Shown here in pieces: positions 55,138 to 64,000 of a DNA stretch of 64,000 nucleotides. The position numbers were made by a program, and so were the translations under genes. The notes beneath the pieces were generated by a model. The model did no database searches and was not told the DNA's origin. It saw nothing but the letters and a program-made list of their open reading frames with translations. The DNA is taken from contig JAJEKV010000067.1 in assembly GCA_021234155.1 (NCBI GenBank), positions 4,643,279-4,707,278 of the forward strand, read 5' to 3'. Numbering within the stretch: position 1 is the stretch's first letter; every line of letters starts with the position of its first letter. Source of the stretch: Isoetes taiwanensis (Eukaryota; Streptophyta; Lycopodiopsida; Isoetales; Isoetaceae).

Positions 55138-58100
55138 CCGTTGCAGAAGGAAACAAAAGCCAGTTCGACGTTTTCGATCTAAAGGAAGAATTAATTAATT
55201 TGAGAAATTTGGAATTCTCATTTAACTTGAAATAGGTTGTGGTGCCCATATGAATCACTAAAAGTTCTCTATAAGGACCTCATTCGTCACACAAAAACAT
55301 GTAGAAGTGATTGAACAAATCGCGATTGCGATAATTTTGATCATAAAGACCACTGTTTGTATTTTTTAATGCATATTTATATAATAAATATATAACAGTC
55401 ATGATAAAATTTGTACATAGTGACCGTGCAGAGATCGCCATTGTGATTTTGAAAAACAAAAAATGGGTGCAAAATAGGTGCATATTAGACACCTCATGCC
55501 AAATGTACATGTTTATTTCATTCATTTAATGAAGCCTCATTAACAAAAAATACAAATAAATTTACAACTTTTTAATTGACTTTTTTTTTTTAGCTCAAAC
55601 ACATTGCTGCAGCGATTTGCATGAGCTGTGTCTATCTTATTTCTACCTTGTTTGTGCTGAATAGAAATGCCATGGCGATTTGGTGAAGCAGAGATGAGAT
55701 TATAAAGTAGCCAATTGAGAAGCAAACAAGATTCCGTACAATTCAGAAGGAAACACAGAAGAAGAAAAACTGTGAATAAGGCGCAGAGTAACTTGGGCAA
55801 GAAATTATGGGGCAGCAAATTATTGTTTCACTCTTCTTCACAGTTCCAGCAGAAGCTCTGGATTCATGCCATAGCCAGTTATAGACTCTGGATTCGTGCA
55901 CCATAGCTAGTTCCGGTAGAAGCTCTTGTTGATATGTCTTTCATGTTATTTCTTTCTACTGATGTTAATGAAATTAGGTTCATGCCTCTAGATTTATAGG
56001 TGAAAACTCCTCATCATCAAGTTTTTCTCTGCAGTCTTAACATTTATAGCTTGTGCCCTCATTCTTGTAGTGGATTATATGCCTATCTCTTGTAGGTTGC
56101 GCTTTTAGATTCATGCACTACACTACAAGAGAATGCTGTTATGTGTAAGAAAAATCGTCAAACTGTCTAAGTTTGGAATAGTACAATGGTAAGTTTGGAA
56201 TACATACTAAAGGGGTGCATAATACATATTCATGTGAATATACTGAGGTTCATGCTCATACTATGGGATCTCAATCAACTCTTTTAATTTGGGTTTTTCC
56301 GGTTTGGCCAAAAACATTTTTGGTATTTTCTTAAGGCCGATTTTCTAAGGTTTATTGAATTTTGTCTGCCGGGAAAAAAACCGATGACCCAAAAATCGAA
56401 AGGGAAAAAAACATATATGATTTTGGGGTTTTGAGATTTATGATTTCTCGATTCCGGATTTCATGGCTTGGTTATCCCTCTGTAGGTTTGACGGATTTCT
56501 TATCTCGGATCATCCTTCGCATGCTTGCCATGATTGCTACGATTGGGGTTTCTGGGATTGCATTCTTTTTTTGCTGGCTCCATGTTAGCTTGGGGTTCAT
56601 CCATGGAAGATAATTTTAGGTGTTGGACCTCTGCTGTTGCTCCGGAACACAGATCCAGGCGATCACAGCGGCAACTCTTGCTAGATTAAATCCGCCATAC
56701 CTCTTGGAGCAGCATGATTATTTTAGCCATTCATCAACCAGGTAAGGAACGGATTTTGTCTAGGTAGTTAATAGTCTAGATTAGGGCTTTGGCAATGGTT
56801 GCAACGAGCGTTGAAGCAGTTTTGATGGTTTATATCTGTGATGGATACAATTTTCAGTCATAACCTGCTCAAATCCAGCTGTTGAAATGTTATTAGTAGG
56901 CTTATATATTTTGATATCTGCAATTCTCTGATGTCAATGTTTCTATCACAAGGATCCTTCCCGAGGGAATGGTTTTGTCATAGATATAGGTTGAGCATCA
57001 AACTACAAAGAAGGTAAGATGCTCAATCCAGTGACAATACTTGCCAAAGTTATCTTCATTAATTGGATTCATTCTCATCCCAAAGGTTTGCTTGCAGATA
57101 CATATAATAGTAGCCACAAATATATGCACATGGACAATAGGTGCACGGCTACAAGAAACTGAGGATGGTGTTAGCTAATATGTCTATGCTTCTGAACTGG
57201 ACACAGATCCTGAAGTATCTAAAATTTACGGGGCTTCTTAGCCGTTAGCATGAAGATAATCAGATGCCTAGGAAATTTTAAAACATGTTAATTTTGTTGT
57301 AAATTTTGTTCTAATATTTGTCCACTTCTATCTTCCTCTTCTTTTAGCTGTGGCTATGAAGGTGAGCATTAAAATTAGCTATGGAACATGGTAAACTCTA
57401 AATCATTAGCCCATTCTATTTATTTGGCCCTTCCGTCAACCTGCTGAGGTTAGTCCGTTATGCTAAGGTTAGCCTGTTAGTTTGTCTTATTGGGAAAATA
57501 TTACCATGTTTAACTATCTAGCAAATAGCAAATTGGTTATTCAATGCATTAAGGATGCAGACAAAAAAGCAGCGAGTGAGACAATGTAAGTAGGAATTCC
57601 TTGACTTAAAGATGAACTAGCCTATTCTGAGATATGCATGCTTAATAGTTAGGCGCTTCATTTACCTTGTAAGCGGCTGAATTAAGATTGCAAATCCTTG
57701 CAAATGGGTATTTAATTGTAAGCCATGGACACATTGTTGGTGTTGAATGTATTCGATCTATCATTAACACCAATTACACCATCCCAGTGCAGGTTGGAGT
57801 TGGCAGAACTTGAAGGCTAGAGGTAAGTCTATATTTTACATAAATGACTGAGCTATATCAGTTTGATTTCTTAAATTAGCTTTCTAAGCAACTACCACAT
57901 TAAAATAGTCATATTGCAGTTGTGTGTTCTCAATGCTCATGTTGAGATCTTGACCCGACTGCTTCATTAACTTCTGATATAGGCCTGCAACACGATGGGA
58001 AGGGCTGGGGGGCAAATACGAATGGATAGGGCCTAAACTTACTCCTCTAAAAAACGAGAGTATTTCGACTCCTATTCTTCTGGATATGCTTCTAAACAGC

Positions 58101-59960
58101 TAGAGGAGGCATCTTCTGTTGGGCCACAAGCGTGCTGGTAAGGAATCTTCTTATGTCTTGCATTTCCATTCCAGCTACCTATCCTTTCTTTTTCCCTTTT
58201 CCATTATCTAGGCTTGCCTCTTCAGAGACATAGATCCAGCTTGATATCCTTAAAGCTCAATTCTGTACATGTCGGAGTTAAGGTTCAATAATTCATTCTA
58301 TTTGAGATGCATCAATGCAGGTATGGGGAAAGTTAGCAATTTTCTCACAATTAGAGGTTCAATTGAAAGCTTTAGGGGTAGTGGTAGTAGAGTTAGAGGT
58401 TCAATTGAAAGCTTTATGGGTGGTGGTAGTAGTAGTATGTATTTAATTGGAACTCACAAGCAACCTCTGTTTTGTATTTTCTGAGTGTCTGTTGTATGTC
58501 ATCATGGCTGAGTTCAACATCGTGGAAATGCAATTGTTCCATTTTTAACATCTTGGCAAATGATTGCTCTAGCATTATACATGCATGGTGGAATCATAGC
58601 AGCAAGAACATGCCTTAGCTCTCATGGTGCCATAGATAAGCATGACTGGCAATTGTTTTTTGCACAATAGATGCACGATAATGACGTAGTGCTACAAGGA
58701 CCAGCCTTTTTAGTGTTTTGTTTCACGAAGGCCAAATTTATCAGATGTGGCATATCATTAAGAATGCTTGCAGATTTAGGATTTGGAATGTATATTGCAA
58801 CTTCACATTGAAATGTTGTACAGAAATGATTCTTTGATGTTTTGCATATGCAGTTGCTTTAAGAATGAGCTCAACTTTGTTTTGCTCATCGAAATTTTCA
58901 AAACGTAAGTATGCAAATGTGTTGCCATTCTCATTAAGATTTGTATTCATTGTTCAATATGCTATTAAGAGTTAAGGTTCCTCTTTTGTACATCAGTCCA
59001 TTGGATAATCCTGTTTTGGTAAGGATGCCATGCCACTAAAAGCAAGTCAGATTCTAACATTTGTTATCTGTCACAGACCATGCTCATATTTCCTTTTTTC
59101 ACCAAAGCTTTATTAAGGAGTCATTACAATGTTTTGTTGATCTGCAGACGGGTCCTGCTACAATTGAGTTCTTGACAATCCTCCATGGAATTCCTTTTCG
59201 TGTATACAAAGCATTTCAGGTTAATTTAACTGAAGACGTAGTTGACAACCTTCAACAGCAACAATGGATATAGGCCATTCATATTCGATGTAGCCACTGG
59301 TAAAATCCACGCCTTAAGGTATGATCTGAAATGCTATTTACCATTTTTGATGCCCATCTGTTATTGATAATTGTTTCTCTTCGCTGTCTTTTGTATAGGG
59401 CCTTTTATCAAAAGAGTCAAAATTCACCGTTGTTCCATTTTATGTCTGATTCAACAGCATATCTACACAACCAAAAGGCACATATGTCTTAACTGCATGC
59501 CACTTTTGTCCAAAGCAGATGTATCTAATTTGTCATATGACAGATTTCCATCAGTTAGCCCCAGTTCGCTCAAAAACAGTAACTAATGCGAATTTTGTTG
59601 CAGATTCTATGCTACAACTCCAACAGTTAATACTATTGCAGCATTTACATAAGCAATCTCCTTTCTCTCTTTGAGTTTATAATCCAGCTTTTCTTATAAG
59701 ACGAGAAACTTATATTATGGATAGGTGAAGCTCCAGATGTTAAGGCTAGGTAATGGAGAAAGCTATAAACATGTCGATTTTATTGTGTGAGGACTAATAT
59801 CCATGATCCAAACACATGTTCCACACGTACGAAATCAACACCATATAGTATTCCGCTTGAAATCTTATAGTATTTTGTGAATCTTGTTATACAGTATAGC
59901 AAATTTTGTACTTGCATACCCCACAAACGAGGAACTTTACGTACGGTATAGATTAAGGAA
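55138..59960. other. No recognised gene
   Basis: Only short frames are seen. A frame at 58269-58484 contains a local in-frame duplication (RGSIESF twice, 58354-58430, GGTGGTAGT-rich). Near 59149, after CTGCAG, an exon-like stretch GPATIEFLTILHGIPFRVYK continues to a possible donor, but no family is recognised. Confidence 0.3.
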
Positions 59961-59999
59961 TAAAGGGTGAATATACCTATCCAACAGCTCTCGTTGCCC

Positions 60000-60260
60000 T
60001 ACGTCACCCCCCGTGTGAATATGCACCCAAACCGAAGGGGGTTTAAGGGGGATTTCAATTTAAATGTGTTGGACCCAATGGTTGTGTTAATTAATGTCAA
60101 TGGTAGTTATGTGTTGGTTGTTAATGTCAATGGTTGTTATGTGTTGGGGGATTTAATTTTTATATGTTGGATGTTAATGGTTTGTGTTACAAAATTTTTT
60201 TTTTGGCCCCTTCGGATCCTTAGGGACGTCACCCCTCCCCCCCCTGGTGTGACAAAAATT
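60000..60260. repeat. Small foldback-like region with GTCACCCC repeats
   Basis: CCGAAGGGG near 60033 and CCCCTTCGG near 60207 are inverted copies 165 bp apart. Outside them, CGTCACCCCCCGTGTGA (60001) and GTCACCCCTCCCCCCCCTGG (60228) are direct-oriented partners. Between them AATGTCAATGGT(A/T)GTTATGTGTT repeats. It may be a short non-autonomous element, but the ends do not resolve. Confidence 0.45.
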
Positions 60261-60860
60261 TTAGAATTCAAACCAGGAAAAAACTAGAATTTATTTGAGG
60301 CTTTCATCACCTTTAGCTTTTGAATTTGATCATAATAAAACAAATAGAACATAAGTAAAAGTTACCATACCGCTACAACTATTTCTCTTTCACAATGACA
60401 CCATTGTTTATCAATCCATATGATTTTGGATGCTCCATCTCTAGCTTAAAGGTAATGCATGATTCACCTTATGGTTCGATTAAAGTTCCAAACCTACAAT
60501 ATAAATGCATTCTTGTGGCCACTGTTTGACTGATCTGCGTGACATGGAAAAGGGCGTGGAATAATCCGCATGTTGTGTGCATGAGAATCCGTTTGTTGAT
60601 TGAAGCTAAAGGCTGGCTGCTATGAACAATCCGGCAGCCAGGAATATCCAAGAGTTGGAAGCAAACAAAGGGCCTAAACTGTAAACTCTTTTTGAATCTG
60701 CAGCAAATCTTAGGAAGGAAACACAAGGGGGTTTTGCAGCACTACATTGTAGAATCAGGAAACCAGGAACATTAAAAAACAAATACCTTTGTAAGTGTGA
60801 GCAAAAAATCCATCTCGTGGTAGTAAAATCCACTCGGGCAATAAGAATCCAAGAGTGCAA

Positions 60861-61031
60861 GTACACATGCATATGCACACATGCACACACATGCACACAT
60901 GCACATGCACTTGCACTTGCACATGCACAATACACATGCACATGCATATATATGCACATGCACATGAACATGCACATGCACACACATGCACATGCATGTG
61001 CACATGCACATGCACATGCATACACATGCGC
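60861..61031. repeat. CACATG/CATGCA minisatellite, about 170 bp
   Basis: Degenerate (CACATG)n with ACACATGCACACATGCACAC-type units. It yields long spurious Cys/His/Ala frames on both strands and can form Z-DNA-prone purine-pyrimidine alternation. Confidence 0.95.
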
Positions 61032-61555
61032 AGTGTTCATGCACAAACACATGCAGAGAAAGACAACAACCCTCGGATTGTTCCAAGCAACGAAAATCAA
61101 CGGCCCATAAAGGGTGCACTCTAGAAATACTATTTAGTACACCTCAACGAATACAACAACGAAATCATAGAAAAATCATGTGAAAAAACGTATAAAAATC
61201 TAAAAGTAACCCCCTGTTATTGTGCTACATATTGGATGTGAGTGTTTAGATTATTAATTCATTTATTTAGATCCGTATCTTTTGAAAGATGCTTTTGAAC
61301 AAATATGGTGGATAGGACCATGAGGGCACTAACAGATCACATGCACAAATATACAAATATGTCCCTTTTTGGCAATGATAGAATACGGTGGACAACAACC
61401 CCCAACATGAACAATTGTGAACTTTGATAAATTAACATAGCAAGTTCACCTTTATAATTTAGCATGCGATGTATATATAGCTGCTAAAAATTATACTATT
61501 TTTTAAATCCCTTGGTGATTACGTATTTTGTTTAATATTTACGTGTATGAGGTGA
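61032..61555. other. No recognised gene
   Basis: Unremarkable AT-rich spacer without coding or repeat structure that I can support. Confidence 0.4.
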
Positions 61556-61559
61556 ACAC

Positions 61560-61757
61560 AGCCTCTTGCTTTGTATGTCTAATTCTTCTCCTTAGGTCAT
61601 GACTACTTATGCAATTACTCCTATACATCACACACAAGACCACCATTTTAGACTCTTCAGCCTCTTGCTTTGTATGTCTAATTCTTCTCCCTAGGACATG
61701 ACTACTTATGCTATTACTCCTATACATCACACACAAGACCACCATTTCAGACTCTTC
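61560..61757. repeat. Two-copy tandem repeat, period about 98 bp
   Basis: CAGCCTCTTGCTTTGTATGT and the following text to GACCACCATTT(T/C)AGACTCTT occurs twice head to tail, about 61559-61658 and 61659-61756, with only a few differences. This is a recent duplication. Confidence 0.92.
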
Positions 61758-62267
61758 ACACGCCCTTTGATTGACAAGAAATGATACAACTTCTCAAAGT
61801 AGAGAGAAAATTTCGTTTCTAAGGTCTAAGTTGGACGTTGAATTGAGCTATTGCTAGGTAACAAATGGAATATGTCATAACTTTGAAAGGGGGTCTTTTG
61901 GCTCCCTTTCAAATTTGCAAATTAATGTATACATAAAACTTTGCAACTAAAGTGCACAATGTGGAGGCACTTAATATATATTGTTTATTTACCTCAAAAC
62001 AAATTATTTTAAATTTCTCCCATTTCTTTTAAACTAAAGTACTGGACATATTGGACTAAATACGAGTTGTTTCAACAAATCAAAAGCTCCCTATGAAGAT
62101 TTTAAGTTCTATCCTTATTTTGACTCCAATAGACCATCAAATGCCCTTCAATGGACCACTAAAAGACCTTCAATGGAACACCAAATGCTCACATTTGACC
62201 TTCCACAAGTGCCATTTAATAGACCATGCATTTAGTTCAATTTTTAGTGCTTTTTAAGGTTGGCTAT
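61758..62267. other. No recognised gene
   Basis: AT-rich spacer ahead of the copia LTR. CCATCAAATGCCCTTCAATGG, CCACTAAAAGACCTTCAATGG and ACCAAATGCTC near 62132-62188 form a weak triplication. Confidence 0.4.
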
Positions 62268-62945
62268 TGTTGTAGAATATTGTAAAACATGTTGGTATGT
62301 CATCACACAGGTTCAGAGGTGCATTGTTGTTCTCAGCTATACCATGGCATGATTCTCAGAAGAGAATAGTTGAGACAGTTTAAACAAATGGCCTATACTA
62401 TTATCTTTGTGAAGGTTGAAATAGGTCATACCATTTTTTATGGTTTAAACAATGGTTCATACCATTGTTAATATTTGAACTTTAAAACAATGGTTTAAAC
62501 CATTGAAATGTAAAGTATTCAAAATGAGATCGATGGAGCCAAATGAGCATTCAAATTAGAATCTCCTATCTGCAAGGAGATGTGGGCACGAATGCCTTAG
62601 AGGCCGGATCTAGGCCTGAGCGGTCGGGTCCGGCACTATAAAACTAAGATGTACAGACGATCTGCAAGGCAGTTCACAATTAGGTTTTGTTTTCTGGAAG
62701 CTCGATTTGAAAGGCAGGTTTACTTATGACTTTGGGATTCATGAATTTACAATAGTTGTGATTGCATCTATTTTACATCAAATGTTGAGGTTGTGATGTA
62801 AAATCCAATGGTTGAATAACTCTATGCATCATTTGAGATTATCTTGTACTAAGAATGATGGTTAACTCTGTTGTTGAACTTATAATATCAAGTGAATTAT
62901 TGATTGTGCTTGGTGCATTGCTAATAGTGGCTGTTGAAATTTTCA
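62268..62945 (+). repeat. Probable 5' LTR of a Ty1/copia element
   Basis: The right end is well placed: ...AAATTTTCA (62945) is followed two bases later by the primer site TGGTATCAGAGC (62948-62959). A TATA box, TATAAAA, lies at 62637-62643. The left end at TGTTGTAG (62268) is a guess based on TG and expected length. The terminal inverted match is poor, so the start is uncertain. Confidence 0.5.
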
Positions 62946-62966
62946 TTTGGTATCAGAGCCAATAAA

Positions 62967-63720
62967 ATGGCAACAAGGTTTGGAGCAGGCTTGTTGAGTG
63001 CAGTACAAGTGTACAATGGGGGATCTGGCTTTCAAGTGTGGAAAGACCAAATCCAGCATACTCTGGATGTTGAAGAATTATGGGAAATTGTTGATCCAAG
63101 CCAAATGGAAGTAGTAGCTACTAGTGCTGGTGGAGCATCTAGTAGTAGAGGAGCTGTGAACTCAGCAGCTGGAGGAGGTGATTCAACCTCAGTGACCTCA
63201 GGAAGTAGGTCTGTTGCAGGAATTGCAGGTGAAGATAGTACTGTTCTAGCATCTAGTGCTTTGGCAACTAAGATTAAGCAGATGTGGCAGTTATTTACTC
63301 AAACAATATGAAACCAAAAGCTCATCACAAATAGATGTATTAGAGAAGGAGCTTAGAAATCTGAAGTATAATGAAGATGAGGAGGTCTCAGATTTCTTTA
63401 ATAAATTTGATAATCTTGTAGCTGACCTAGATGGTGCAGGAGTGACATTATCAGAAAGGTTTATAGTGCTGCAAATTGCTCGCGCAGTAAGTGCAAATTC
63501 TCAGCTTTCCCTTTTAATTAGAAATGTTGCAAAAACTAGGGAAGAAGCTGAAAACATGTTAAGGACTGAGATAGAATAGAATAAGTTAATGAGAGAGGAG
63601 GAAAATGCTGAAATACTTTATGCTGGCAAGAAAAAGAAACCTCAAGGAGATAAGACAGTTTGTTATAACAGTTATGAGATAGGGCATATTAAACCAAATT
63701 GTCCTAAACTTAATACTAGA
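62967..63720 (+). pseudogene. Ty1/copia gag, broken, truncated before pol
   Basis: The ATG at 62967 lies just after the primer site. The frame reads MATRFGAGLLSAVQVYNGGS, then FQVWKDQIQHTLDVEELWEI, the usual copia gag start (F..W...I...L....LW..V), followed by a Ser/Gly-rich spacer. A frameshift near 63300 is followed by DFFNKFDNLVADLDGAGVTL (the UBN2-type gag region), a TAG at 63577 and the zinc knuckle. The knuckle reads CYNSYEIGHIKPNCP, with Ser in place of the second Cys of CX2CX4HX4C. Gag packages element RNA. Protease, integrase and RT do not follow, and the sequence changes character at about 63720. Confidence 0.85.
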
Positions 63721-64000
63721 GTGGTCCCGGGGACCATTCCTGGTCCATGGACCAGAATTGGTCCAGTTGACCCACTGTCACTTAAACCAATATATCTGCG
63801 AATAGAAGCTTCAATTTCGCGATGTATCACCACCATATCAATCTTTACTTGATTCTTAATGACTTTGAGAATTTCAAGGCCAATGAACTCACCTATATGT
63901 TGTAGTGGTTGTTCAAATATTAGAGAATTTGACAGTTTCAGCAACAGTCCAGAACTGCAATCTTAGGTTTTCCTAGCATAAACAGGCCTAAACCTTGCTA
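63721..64000. other. GGTCC/GGACC-rich junction interrupting the copia gag
   Basis: GGTCCCGGGGACC, GGTCCATGGACC and GGTCC cluster at 63723-63766. This is typical of a subterminal region of a different element inserted into the gag. The other end lies outside the window. Confidence 0.4.

Noticed and set aside
60606-61119. Cysteine/histidine/alanine-rich open frames on both strands
   Set aside because: They are products of the CACATG minisatellite, open in several frames at once.

Overview
The window is nuclear DNA of a land plant with a large, transposon-filled genome. The grounds are a spliced plant-type TCP11-domain gene with GT-AG introns, copia and long-LTR elements with a TGGTATCAGAGC (Met-tRNA) primer site, LINEs with poly(A) tails, MITEs, telo-box and TATA motifs in an LTR, and many decayed genes. 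No bacterial operon, CRISPR array, rRNA gene or tRNA gene is visible. The species is not identifiable from the sequence; the mix (a non-L1 LINE, Crypton-like recombinase remnants) hints at a non-angiosperm, which is inference only.

Layout. 0.6-3.9 kb: decayed LINE (endonuclease, RT with YADD, C-terminal zinc motif), cut by a 322-bp MITE. 4.4-6.4 kb: 5'-truncated L1-type LINE with poly(A). 6.4-14.3 kb: no intact gene; local duplications. 14.3-15.3 kb (minus): spliced remnant resembling Crypton-type tyrosine recombinases. 16.6-21.1 kb (minus): the one apparently intact protein gene, an 11-exon TCP11-like gene of about 1,224 codons, leader reaching about 22 kb. 23.3 kb: 417-bp foldback MITE. 25.3-28.4 kb (minus): LINE with ORF1, endonuclease and a broken RT. 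31.9-32.3 kb: 3' end of the same LINE family as at 0.6-3.9 kb. 32.9-33.9 kb: element with GGAACG-rich ends. 34.7-34.9 kb (minus): two exons of tRNA 2'-phosphotransferase, cut off upstream by an LTR element (35.0-about 40.1 kb) with an exactly 1,600-bp LTR, a leader carrying four 68-nt hairpins, and a gag-like decayed frame. 40.2-40.7 kb: orphan ORF. 41.9-43.1 kb (minus): element-like gene with a TATA box and repeated AATTCGCTTAAGCGAATT palindromes. 44.5-45.2 kb: arginyl-tRNA synthetase pseudogene, followed by a 431-bp MULE-type MITE with a perfect 9-bp target duplication. 48.1-48.9 kb: unusual GAATCT-dense block. 54.3-55.1 kb (minus): copia 3' end with LTR. 60.9-61.0 kb: CACATG minisatellite. 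62.3-63.7 kb: 5' end of a copia element.

How it fits together. Apart from the TCP11-like gene, everything recognisable is a mobile element or a host-gene fragment stranded among mobile elements. The most unusual structures are the covarying hairpin array (36.8-38.2 kb, inside a roughly 1.06-kb duplication), the GAATCT block, the palindrome-flanked gene at 42-43 kb and the Crypton-like remnants.
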